Origin: Thinopyrum elongatum
Lineage: Eukaryota > Streptophyta > Magnoliopsida > Poales > Poaceae
Length of the DNA stretch: 64,000 nt
Direction: 5' to 3'
Assembly: GCA_011799875.1 (NCBI GenBank)
Contig: CM022298.1
Span: 49,165,375 to 49,229,374 of the forward strand
Shown here: positions 46,191 to 57,408 of the stretch, piece after piece
Layout: each line of letters opens with the position of its first letter
How positions within the stretch are numbered: the first letter of the stretch is position 1
Program-made: the position numbers and the translations under genes
The notes under the pieces: model-generated
The model's input: only the letters and a program-made list of their open reading frames with translations
What the model was told of the DNA's origin: nothing
The model's database searches: none

Positions 46191-49100
46191 TGTCAGGACC
46201 CCGATTCCAAGTCACATCGATCTAGCCGGTAACACCTCATATCACTTTGCGGCCTCACGCACGGTATTCCCACGGGTGTCGCCTTACCATGGCCCGGGAC
46301 CGTTTGCGCCTTTTGGCTCACGTATATGATAGTGTCGCTAGCATCCATATGACAGAGAACCCGGGCCGACATGACTAGTCGTGAACCCAAAGTGGCACTA
46401 ACTTACGGGGACAGGCATACATGACCCAGCAACGAACGTGTCGGTCATCAGCGAGTGAATTCGGGCTGTAGCAACTGGGCTAGCAGGACTCCGGGAATCC
46501 GGGCTGTAGCAGGCTAACAGGACTCCGAAAGACACCGCGTGACGTTTCCCCGAAGGGACAGACACAGGATCGAGGAAGGACACATGCCGGCCAGTCTAAG
46601 TGTTCCGGAGCAGTAGTGCTGGGCTAGCAGGACTCCGGTGAACCGGGCTGTAGTGGACTACTATGGCTCATGGAAGCACAAGACTACATTTCCCCATAAG
46701 AGAGGCTAACAAGGATAAACAACTAGGTTGTCGGATCCCACACATACCAAGCATTTCAATCATACACACAATATGCTGGATATGGGCAAATACAACATGG
46801 CATCACAACAAGACTCTACGACTCAGAGTATTTATTCATTAGGCTCCGAGGAGCCAAGTATTACAAACATGGGTCTCATGACCCAACATTCAGAGCATAC
46901 AAGTCAAAACACATGCGGAAGCTTAACATGTCTGAGTACAGACATCTATAAATGAAAAGGGCTGAGAAGCCTGACTATCTACCGGACCTGCCGAGGGCAC
47001 AAGATCGTAGCTGAGGTAACAAGCTAAACGTCGAAGTCCACGTGGAACTACTAGTGAGACTGAAGTCTCTCTGCAAAACATAAAATAGGCAAACGTGAGT
47101 ACAAATGTACCCAGCAAGACTTACATCAGAACTATCTACAAATGCATCGGTATCAACAAAGAGGGTGGTGGAGTTTAACTGCAGCAAGCCAGCTTTGACT
47201 CAGTGGCTATCCTGAACTACGAATGCTGGTAACTCTTTTGAGGTGGCGTACATGAGTCCACATATTCAGCATATCAATACACCACTATGGATCCGCTCCC
47301 GTCTCCCTACGAGAACGCCACCCATAGCACTCACGCTTATCTTGCGAGTTTTAGAGTATCCACTTCCACTTGTCTATGAACTGTACAGGCAACCAAGTAG
47401 TCCTTTACCGCGGACGCAGCTATTCGAATAGATCATATTAACCCTGCAGGGGTGTACTTCTTCACACACGCTCTCGCCACTTACCACCATGTACACGTCG
47501 TGTATCTCGGCAACCTTCAAGCGGAAGCCTGGCGAGGGAGTCGGCCACGACCTGACTAACCACACAAGTTTCTAGTCCAGGTTTATCGCCTATTCGGGTT
47601 CCATCCGCGAGGAGATCCGGCCGGAGTTTTGCTCACAGCCCAAAACGATGTGTGCAGGGTTCCCGAGACACCGAACGGGCGCCCGGTACACCGTGCCACG
47701 TGTATCTACCGCAACATAGCCCACCCCTAGGGTCAGCGCTACGCACGGCCCCCAACACATATCCTACAAACACCAGAAACTAGTTGCAACTCCTGGACAG
47801 AGAACAAGGGCGGCTAGTAAGTCGAGAGAGTCAATTAAGGATCCCAATGTGTGGTAGTAGCTGAATCTTAAATCACGCATACAAATCTCAGTTCTTAAGG
47901 ACGGCCTCAATGAAACAACCCACCATGTACTCCTACATGGCCTCTCATCGATACCTTTACCAAATCATGTTCACACACTTAGCTCTCAGCAGTAGGATAT
48001 GTTCACAACTTTCCAATTCATCCCCGATGAATCAGACCTGACACAACTCTAAGCAATAGCAGGCATGACAAACAAGCATGAATGAGTAGGCACATCAGGG
48101 CTCAAACAACTCCTACTCATGCTAGTGGGTTTCATCTATTTACTGTGGCAATGACAGGTCATGCAGACGAAAGGGGTTCAACTACCGCAGCATGTAACAG
48201 TTGAATCGTTGTTGTCCTAATGCAGTAAAAGAGAGCAGAAGCGAGATAGTGGGTTTGTATCGGAATGAACAAGGGGGTTTTGCTTGCCTGGCACTTCTGA
48301 AGATAGTATAGTTCTTCATCGGTGTCATCGATCACATCATTGGTAGGTCGTCTACTAAGAGGGGACAATTACCGGGAAACAAGGAAGAACACAATCAATG
48401 CAATGCAACAATATGATGCATGATCATGACATGGCAATATGTTGTGGTTTGAGCTAATGCAACTAGAAACCAGATTGAATGAAGTTGGTTTGAACCAAGG
48501 GTTCAAATTCAAACTCCATATGTGCTTAGTTAAATGCCAATTATACAAATTGCCATATACAGCAACCTTAGGTTGTTCAAACATGCATGCAAATGGTACA
48601 GATGGAAAGATTGGATTTTTCTGATCCAAAAACATATATAAATCTTTGCATTTGGAGTTACAGATTAATTTCTATGAATTTTTGAAGTTTTGGGCATTTT
48701 CTGAAATTTCCTGAATAAAAATAAATCCAGAAAAATACTTATTCCGTCAGCATTGCATCAGGGTGATGTCAGTAGTCAACGGGGTCGGTCCAGGTCAAAC
48801 CTGGCCAGTGGGTCCCGCGTGTTAGTGTCATTAGTCTAACTAATTTTTAGTTAGTCCTAATCCTAAGTTAATTAGCAGGCGGGTCCCACCTGTCATAGAC
48901 CCAGGGGGGTTAAACTGGGTCAGCGGGGTCAAACCCGCCGGCGTTTAGCCACCGGCGAGGCCAGACGCGGCGGGGCAGTGCGGGATTCGTGCTCCGGCGA
49001 CCAAAACGACGGCGGAGCACATCTACGTGATGCGGGGAGTGAGCCGCGTCGAGTGGTGGTAGTGGGTGGAGCTGGGGTGGCCGGAAACGACGCCGGCGAC

Positions 49101-50278
49101 AAGCTGTGCGGCTGCCGGAGTTCGGGCGAGCTCGGGCTCGTCGCTAGGGGGCACGGCGAGGTGCGTGGAGTGGTTCTGTGGACTCCTGCGAGTGCGGCGA
49201 AGACGATGGCGTGCTCGGAATCGAGCCAACGTGGCTGTGGCCACGACGGCGACGTGCAGAGGCGGCGGCGGGTGCGGCCGAGCTCGGTGCAGTTGATGCA
49301 GGGCTCGAGAGCGAGAACGGAAAAGATGGGGAGGTAGCTGAGCTCACGGTGGTCACGACGGAGCAGTCGGCGAGGTCGGGGACGAGCCGGAGCAAGCGGG
49401 GCGGCGGAATGGATCTCCGACGACGGGCGTTGAAGACGAGGGCGGTGCGGTGGCTTCAAGGCAAACGAGCGCTCGGGGCTCGGTCTGCTCGACCGAGAGG
49501 ACGGTGGCGGAGCTGCTGGACAGGGTGGGGCGACGAGGAGGCGACGGTGGCCGCGGTTACGTCGGCGGTGCGGCTACGGCTGCGTCGGCCATGGTGGGGA
49601 GAGAGCGAGAGAGAGGTGCAGGGGGGAGAATGAGGTGTCCAGGGGGTCAAGGCGACGACGTGGAGGACGTCCAGGCGTCCAGCAGCTCGAGCGGCAAGCA
49701 GCTGGCACCGTGGCGAGCTCACGCACGCCGGCGTCACCTCCCTGCCTGCCTGGCGGGGACGAAGCAGCTGGCTGGCACGGGCCAGCACAGTGATGGGCCG
49801 CCAGGTGGGCCGGCTGGTGGCTTTGCCAGGTAAGTTTGTTTTCACTTTTATTTTCTGTTTTCTATATTTCTGCAAGTTTGTGGCTTTTCTAAAAATATCT
49901 AGGCACTTTCAAAAATCACCAAACTGCTCATGCACACTGTTTAGGATATAAACAACATGGAACATTTCAGTTTATGATTATTTGGACATTTAAAATATTT
50001 TATAGCATTTAAATGTCCAAATGCAAATAACATAAGATTTAATTCAGTGACCCAATGATGTCCTAGAAAATTGTGCACCATTTTTGTCAGAGGTTCTAGA
50101 CCAAGGCAAAGATGATGAACATTTTAGAAGGGCATTTCAGGTTCATTGAAAAGGATTTTAGTAAACCCTAGTTGGTTTAAGTGGTGGTGGGGGTTTCTGT
50201 CATCCCCATTTCAACTTCATTTGAAATTAAACATGATGCACACATGAAACTGGCGTAGCCAGAACTAGGGATGTGACA
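46191..50278 (-). mobile_element. 4.1-kb Gypsy-type solo LTR inside element E RNase H, TSD ACGGG
   Basis: A 4088-bp LTR, TGTCAGGACCCC to GATGTGACA, flanked by perfect ACGGG at 46186-46190 and 50279-50283. It has no PBS, internal region or second copy. Parts (gcagctattcgaatagat and ccctgcaggggtg near 47420-47450, a GC-rich block 48890-49830) parallel the element E LTR in the same order, so it belongs to a related Gypsy lineage and is inferred to lie in minus orientation. ORFs in the GC-rich block (48929-49875) lack recognisable domains. Confidence 0.93.
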
Positions 50279-50283
50279 ACGGG

Positions 50284-51748
50284 ATGCGTCACAATAGATC
50301 ACAAAATCCTAGCGAGAATCTGGAGGAGCAAGTACTGGGGCAGATGTCAGCTTGTCTTTGTGTGTTTGAAAATTTTCCTGACATTTTTCTGTCCATTCAA
50401 ACTTAACGCCTTTATGAAGCAGATCAGTCAGAGGCTTAGCAATCTTTGAGAAATTCTCGACAAAGCGACGGCAATAGCTTGCAAGGCCGAGAAAACTTCT
50501 AACTTGCTTGACATTCTTCGGTGGAGTCCATTCAAGAATAGCCTGAACTCGTTCAGGGTTAACGGCAATGCCATCTTTTGAAATCACATGGCCGAGATAT
50601 GTCACTTCAGATAACCAGAACTCGCATTTGGAATACTTGGCATACAGTTGATGTTCACGCAGCTTTTCCAGTACAAGCCGAAGATGTTCGGCATGTTCTT
50701 CTTCATTCTTTGAATATACCAGAATATCATCCAGTTATACAACGATGAATTTATCGAGATAATCCATGAAGATGTAGTTCATTAACCGGGAGAAGGTTGC
50801 TGGAGCATTAGTCAAGCCGAAAGACATGACAGTGTACTCATAAGAGCCATAGCGAGTAACGAATGCTGTCTTCGGAATATCCTCTTCACGAACTCGGATC
50901 TGGTGGTATCGCAATCTCAAATCAAGCTTAGAGAATACTGAGGAACCAGCAAGTTGATCATACAGATCATTGATTCTGGGAAGCGGATACTTATTCTGAA
51001 TTGTTGCTTGGTTGATAGGTCAGTAATCTTGAACCAACCGATTCATTCCATCCTTCTTCTTGACAAAGAGGGAAGGTGCTCCCCAAGCAGATGAACTGGG
51101 GCGGATGAAACCTTTCTTAAGTGACTTATCGATTTCTTCCTTAAGCTCGAGAAGGTGGTGTGGAGGCATCTTATAAGGACGCTTCGCAATAGGGGTAGTG
51201 ACAGGCTTCAAGTCGATGACAAACTCGACAACTCTAGTAGGGGGTATTCCTGGAAGTTCTTCCGGAAAAACATCTTGGAAGTCACGAACGACTGGAATGT
51301 TCTCGATGCCTTCAAGAGGTGAGGCATTCAATGCATTCAGGGCATATATCTGATCCTCGGCATTCTGAACTGTCCGAGCTGAGTATCTGACTATCTGGCC
51401 GGAAGGGTGTGTGATGCGGACTGTTTCAGTGGCACAGTCAATCAAAGCTTTATGAGGCTTCAACCAGTCCATACCCAGAATAATGTCTATGTTGGAGGTC
51501 TTGAGAGAAATGAGAGCAACGGGGAACATCAATCCTCCAATCACAATGTGGTTACCATAGCTTACCATGGCAGTTTGCCAATTAGCCCCGGGTGACTGGA
51601 TTATTAATGGGGTGGACATCTCCTCGAAAGGTATATCATGTCTTCGCGCAAAACTTTCGGACATGAAGGAGTGCGATGCTCCAGAATCAAAGAGTACAGA
51701 AACTGGGATTGAATTCACTAGAAGGGTGCCCATCACAATGTTGGTGTC
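50284..51748 (-). pseudogene. Element E protease, reverse transcriptase and RNase H start
   Basis: A single frame with nonsense mutations. Protease: VLFDSGASHSFM and IDIILGMDWL. Reverse transcriptase: [35 protein letters not shown], then DDILVYS, then [20 protein letters not shown] at 51020-51022 breaks the reverse transcriptase after RLVQDY. TAA at 50735-50737 falls on the aromatic position of the Y-x-D-D active site. TAG at 50309-50311 comes just before RNase H, followed by DFVIYCDASR where the nested LTR sits. It would copy element RNA into DNA; this copy cannot. Confidence 0.9.
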
Positions 51749-52801
51749 CTATCGAGCTTCTTCAATCTTGACATGGTTGACATGACCAAGCTGACTAGTA
51801 GGTGTTCTGGCCTTACGATTTCTGCTAGGATGGTTTCGACGGCCCTTCCTATGGTCAACAGGATGACGTGATAAATTCTGCGACTGACCCTGAAGACAGT
51901 TGAAAGCACGATGCTCTGGTTGTCCACACTTGCGGCATAAACCATCATTATGGGGAGGAGCTACAACATTGGACTGTCCACCCTGAGTCGTTAGTTGTCT
52001 CGGGGGCGTAGGCAGACGAGGTGCAACATACGACGGCCTTGATGTTGGAGCAGGTCGGTGAAAAACATTGTGCGGGATCCAGACTCGATGTTTCCGAACA
52101 GGCTGACCCGAAGATGAGCCAACATCACGGGTGCGTTTGAGAGACTCCTGGTATTTAGCTAGACCAGTTTCAACTCGGTAGGCTTGGCTGACAAGCATCG
52201 CAAAGTCCTCACAATCAAGGACAAGAAGTGCGAGCTGTATATCGGAACGCAGTCCTTCACGGAATTTCTCCTGCTTGCGAGCGTCAGTGTCGACGTCATC
52301 TTTAGCATAGCGGGATAATTCAATAAATTTCCTCTGATATTCATCCACATTCATTGTGCCCTGTGAGAGTTTGCGAAACTCCTGCTTCTTCTGGTCGATC
52401 GGACCTTGAGGAACGTACCGGGCACGAAAAGCTGACTGAAATTCCTGCCAAGTGGATACAGTTTCATCAGGCAACATGCTCTTATGGCTTTCCCACCATT
52501 GAGCAGCGGGACCCTTCAAGTGAAATGTCGCAAAGGCGACGTAACTGTCAGGGGCCACACTAGCCGACTTCATTTCAAACATGATGTCACGAAGCCAATC
52601 ATCCGCATCCATAGGATTGGTGGAGTTGCGGAAAACAGACGGGTTGAGGCGCACAAATTCTAGCAGAGTTATTGGAGCAGTCTGTTGCTGAGCATTCTGA
52701 GTTGGGAACTGAGCCAATACTCCGGTCATAAACTGACGGTTGAGTTCAAACTGCTCCCTCATTTCAGCAATATAAGATGGAGGTGGAGGATCGTCAGCCA
52801 T
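51749..52801 (-). CDS. Element E Gag
   Basis: An open 350-codon frame from ATG 52801-52799 (MADDPPPPSYIAEMREQFEL) to TAG 51749-51751. It has a retrotransposon Gag domain (DDWLRDIMFEMKSASV ... WWESHKSMLPDETVSTWQEF ... FRARYVPQGPIDQKKQEFRK) and a CCHC zinc knuckle at residues 289-302 (CRKCGQPEHRAFNC). Gag packages element RNA. The TAG separates Gag from protease in the same frame (context GCT CGA TAG GAC). In related elements gag and pol are usually one frame, so TAG is probably a mutated CAG; read-through is possible but unsupported. Confidence 0.88.
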   Translation of the reverse strand: MADDPPPPSYIAEMREQFELNRQFMTGVLAQFPTQNAQQQTAPITLLEFVRLNPSVFRNSTNPMDADDWLRDIMFEMKSASVAPDSYVAFATFHLKGPAAQWWESHKSMLPDETVSTWQEFQSAFRARYVPQGPIDQKKQEFRKLSQGTMNVDEYQRKFIELSRYAKDDVDTDARKQEKFREGLRSDIQLALLVLDCEDFAMLVSQAYRVETGLAKYQESLKRTRDVGSSSGQPVRKHRVWIPHNVFHRPAPTSRPSYVAPRLPTPPRQLTTQGGQSNVVAPPHNDGLCRKCGQPEHRAFNCLQGQSQNLSRHPVDHRKGRRNHPSRNRKARTPTSQLGHVNHVKIEEAR

Positions 52802-53400
52802 CCTGCCAAATCAACAGGGGCAGTTTAGCAAGCAAAATTGCAGGTGTATGGAATCATTCATGAAGTAAGACGCACAACAGAAGGAAGTGCAATAGATACT
52901 TCATCATAGGCACACCAGACATTCAAATCCACGCATAGCCTCGATTACCATCCGGCATTACGACAGCTGAGAAGGGAAGGCTAGACAACTAGGCGGCGCG
53001 CAGACACGCGGTAAGGAAGTACACAACGGGACATAGCAAAGGCTACATCAACGTCAGAGAAAACTGTTGGAGCGAGGAATCTGCAAGTGACAACACAGGT
53101 TTCCCTTGATAAAAGGATCCTGTAAGCAGAACCTGGCCCATAATCTTGAAGCAAGGGGGAATATTTCAGAACTCCGGGTGGATGTGATTACGAGATCCTA
53201 ATGTCAGAGTTAGTAAAATCTTTAACCTGAAAGGAAGATAGATCAGAGTCCCAGAGTAATGACGAGGAATAAAAGATCCTAATACCACCCATTCGGCGTC
53301 ATGGGCCTGTAAGCCACACAGCCAAGTTAGTAAAACAGTTTTGGACCACTAGACTCAACTTCGGCCAAGGAGTTGGAAAGGGGGATTCCTAGAGACAGTC
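52802..53400 (-). other. Element E untranslated leader
   Basis: About 600 bp between the primer-binding site and the gag start. No ORF or RNA structure was identified. Confidence 0.7.
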
Positions 53401-53413
53401 GGCTCTGATACCA
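53401..53413 (-). other. Primer-binding site of element E (initiator tRNA-Met)
   Basis: On the minus strand it reads TGGTATCAGAGCC, complementary to the 3' end of plant initiator tRNA-Met. It lies 3 bp from the 5' LTR end. Confidence 0.9.
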
Positions 53414-53416
53414 ACC

Positions 53417-56400
53417 TGTGACGCCCCCGGCTTAATCGTGCACTAATCATACACGCAAATGCACACGATCAAGCCTAAGGTCTCACTTGAAGATATCACA
53501 ACACAACTCTAAAACATAAATAAAGTCATACAAGCTTTATATTACAAGCCAGGGCCTCGAGGGCTCGAATACATAGCTCGATGGCATACAAGCGTCAGCG
53601 GAAGCATTAGATATCTGTGTACAGATATTACAGAGGAACAAATAAGCCTTTAGAAAGGCAGGGCAAAATAAAAAGTTACGATCGAAAGTCGTAGGCCTCC
53701 TGCCTAGGACCCTCCGAACCTACTCCTGGTCGTCAACCATCTCGAAGTAGTAGCCATCCTCGGGGTGGTAGAAGTAGTCGTCGGTGGGGCAGCGTTCTCA
53801 GGGGCTCCGTCATCTGGTCACGACAAACTGGTATAGGGAGAAAAAGAAAGCAAAGCAACCGTGAGTACTCCGAAGTACTCAGCAAGTAAGGATCTACACT
53901 ACATATGCAACATTATCAAAGGGAGGCTGTATATGTGGACTGGGCTACAGAAATGCCAGAATAGAGAGAAGGCCTAGTCCTCTCGAAGGCTAGCATCTTC
54001 AGCAACTTCAAACATCTTCAATGATCTTGCAGCATTAGAAGAGTACAGTATAGCATAATGTAAGTAGTAGTAGAATCAGGTAACAGTCTCGCCCAGAGAT
54101 CCTTCCTCGTCTCCCTGCGAGAAAGCAATCCCGGAGCCATCATATCCAGTTATCATCTCAAGTTCTAGTTGTATCGATCGGGATACAACTCCGAATGTCT
54201 TTTACCGTAGGACCGGCTATCGATAGATGTGTTCTTCCCTGCAGGGGTGCACCAACTTACCCACCACGCTCGCTTAACTCCGGCCGGACACACTTTCCTG
54301 GGTCATGCCCGGCCTCGGCCAAACAACACACCGCAGCCCTACCTACAGCTCAGCAGAGAGGTCCCCGCCGGTCTACCTCCTAAGCGCAAGGGGGTCTTGG
54401 GCCATCGCCCCTCGCCCTCCGGGTCATTGCGTGCAGGGCGAACCAGGCTCCACCACTACCGGATGGTGCCGGCCCAGCCCAGCCGCAGTGCTGGACTGGA
54501 CGTCTGTCAGAGCTTTCGGCTAATGCTACGATGCAGAGTGCCCATAACTATTCCCACATGATGGTTAGTGCTATCAGGCCGTAGGCCTGCTCGGATCAAA
54601 TATCCAAATCGTTAGAGGACTAGGGGCTTGCGGTAACGAGCAGAGACTCACGATCCATGTGACCCCGTCGCCCCGTCTCGAGGACTTGCTACAAGGGCTA
54701 AGAATGCCCGGCCGCGCCTCGTAAGATAAATAACGGGTATCTATCCATCATTCGCGAGTACCCCTCAGGGTCGACCCGCCTTTCCAAGTATCAGTAACAT
54801 CAGTTATGTAGGGCATCCGTGTGGCTACCATATCAAGGGGGAATCCGAGGCATCACCCTCGTTGGACTCCCACCTGATGTAATAATGAGGTGGACGTAGG
54901 AGGAATCACCCTCGAGGTCCACACGTGAGGTGTTGCACGACTTCGCTGTTATCAGGGCGGTGTAGGAGCAATCACCCTCTCTGACCACGACCGAATATCT
55001 AACCTACAAGGTTATCATCAGAAGTCCTGACGAGGAATCACCCTCGGCACTCGATAGTAACCTAGTAGTGTCGAGCAACTAAGGAGGAAGTGAGGTGCGG
55101 TGCCGGGTCCTGGTCTTCGATCCCGTTGATCGGGTCTTTTGATACTCCAGCGAGGCAGTCGGGATAAGTGGGGTCACTGATGGGGCTCTACCCAGTCTAT
55201 TCTAACCAATTTAGGATGAGCAGGTAGGTATCAACAGCAGGTTACAATAAACAGGCTATGCAGCAGAAATAGGATAACAGTAACAGTAGCAAAATTCTAA
55301 TGCAAGCATGAGAAAATAGAATAGGCGATATCGGGATGATCAAGGGGGGGGGGGCTTGCCTGGTTGCTCTGCGGCAAAGGCAAGGTCGTCAGGGTTTGTC
55401 GATCTCTGGAGCTGCGTCGGTACCGGGCTCTATCGAGAGAGAAGAGGGGGAGGAAACAGTATAAATACAAGGCAGACAATGCAACACAGAGCAGGCTACG
55501 CTAACGTGCGGTGTAGGGCTGCCTAAAAGCATGTCTAAGGCATAATAGTTATTTTTAGGGTTAAATGTGGAATTATTAACCGGTGGTTAAGCACTATTCA
55601 TCTACCGGAAACAGTCTAAAAGTTACGGGTTCACCTCCGTAGAGGGTCCCGACGCGGAAACAGACGGCATAGTCAGCTTCGTCTCGTCGTTCTGATCAAC
55701 TTTCATGTACAAAGTTTTTCGATCCGGGCTACGGTTTATTTTCTACGAATTTCTAAAGTTTTAATCATTTTCTGAATTTATTTATCTATTTAATTTAACA
55801 TTATCCAAAATAGTAATGGTAAGCGCTAAATGCACCCGGTGCAGTGCACCAGAGATGCGCCAGAGGGGCTGACAGGTGGGGCCAGGTCAATGCTGACTAA
55901 GCAGTCAACCTTGACCATGTTGACTGGTCAAAGGGCCCACTGGACCCACCTGCCAGTGACTGGACTCATCCAGTCAGCTGGTTTGACTGGTCAGTGAGTC
56001 CAGTGGGACCCGTGCGTCAGTGACAGTGAGTGACTAAACAATCTTAAATATTACTAACAGGAATTAATTAGCGGGGGCCCCACAAACCAGTGTCTGGACT
56101 AAACCGAACCATTATTTCGGTGGGGCCCGAACGACAGTGACTCATTACGTTTAGTTAGCGGTTAATTAAGTCAACTAATGACGCCACATAGGACGTTCAA
56201 TGCCGGCGACTACAGCGCGCGACGGACGATCGCCGGCGGCGTCTCCGGTGGCCATTCGAGCGGCGGAGGGCAGGGATCGGACGAGCGCAGCGGCGCGCAT
56301 CCGATGGTCCAAGCGGCTCGAGCGGTGGTGGGCTAAAACGGCGACGGCAACGGTGGTGAGAGGCGGCCGGAGCTCGGTCTCGGCAGCAACTGAGCTACCG

Positions 56401-57408
56401 AACACGGCGAGGAGTGAGGGGGAGTTGAGGAGGACCGGGTTCTCACAGGGGAGCTCGCAGTTGACTCGGGGAAGCAGAAGAGGGCGAGGTGGCGTAGATC
56501 GCCGGCGAAGACGTGCGGCGGCCGGAGTAGAAGAAGAAGACGTGGCCGACGTCGATGCAGCCCCTTGGCCTCGATCCAGCGGTGAGGTCGAAGCAGCAGT
56601 CTACGGCGGGCCTCCCGGACTACAGGGAGGGGCTCGAGGTGCCCGGTGGCCGCAAGCACGACGATGGCGCGGCGACGGCTGCGTACTGGCAAGGAGGAAA
56701 GGGAGAAGGGGCGCGAGGAAGGAGAGGGCATGGGGGATCGAGGGAGAGAGAAGGAAAAGGAGGAGGCGACCAGGGGGAACGGCTCGGGATCATCCTTATC
56801 CCCTCCAGTCTCATGTCTCGTCGCGGTGGCGAGCGGCAAGCGGTGCGGCGAGCGCGGCCATGGAGACGGCGACACGGAGGGAGGAGCTGGTGGAGATGGG
56901 CTGGGCTGGGCTGGCTCGGCACAGTAGCCAGGTAAGTGTGCTGCCTCTTCTCTCTTTCTGTTTTTTTTTTATTAATTAACAGAGAGACAATAGAATTATT
57001 TTTGGCGGCCTAATCATTTTAGGGAAAGTTGAGTTTGGCCCAAAATATCATTTGCTATTTATGGCACTGCCACAAATATTTTGGAGACTAGCAGAATTTT
57101 ATTTGGAATATTCATAAATGAAATAGCATTTTAAAATGCTGAAACTGCCCTGAATTAATTACTACTGTTCATCTTTGTATAAGAGTGATGTTGTGTTCCT
57201 TAACATATAATTGTTTTGGAAAATTTGCAGGATGTTGAACATTTTTCCTTCAACTTTTGTGCAACTTTATTTTGCACTTGATTTGGAGTTGATTTTCAGA
57301 GAGGAAATTTGAAATGAAGTATTTAACCATATGATCAAGCATAGAATAAGGTGATGACTAGGCATAATTATCATTATGTCACAGTGCTTATTACACAGGG
57401 GTGTTACA
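53417..57408 (-). repeat. 5' LTR of element E (uninterrupted)
   Basis: A 3992-bp LTR without nested insertion. It holds the empty CAAGG site at 55007-55011. A 259-codon ORF on the opposite strand (56200-56979) is open here but broken in the sister LTR; see findings. Confidence 0.92.

Larger units (their letters stand above)
38109..57408 (-). mobile_element. Chromodomain Gypsy element E (about 13 kb plus two nested LTRs)
   Basis: A minus-strand Ty3/Gypsy element with LTRs at 38109-44267 (contains a nested LTR; 3997 bp without it) and 53417-57408 (3992 bp), both TGTGACGCCCCCGG...GGGGTGTTACA. Order on the minus strand: 5' LTR, initiator-Met PBS, gag, protease, reverse transcriptase, RNase H, integrase, chromodomain, polypurine tract, 3' LTR. 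Flanks CTAGA and CTAGG (38104-38108, 57409-57413) are a TSD with one mismatch. The chromodomain and PBS suit the Tekay-type chromoviruses. Three mismatches occur in the first 83 aligned LTR bases, so it is younger than element F. Several nonsense mutations make it inactive. Confidence 0.92.

Noticed and set aside
48929..49875. Long ORFs on both strands within the 4.1-kb solo LTR
   Set aside because: GC-rich LTR segment with opposite overlapping frames and no recognised protein; the conserved splice-like site is reported separately.
51749..51751. Programmed read-through of the gag TAG in element E
   Set aside because: Other nonsense mutations exist in the same frame, so simple decay of CAG is the easier explanation.
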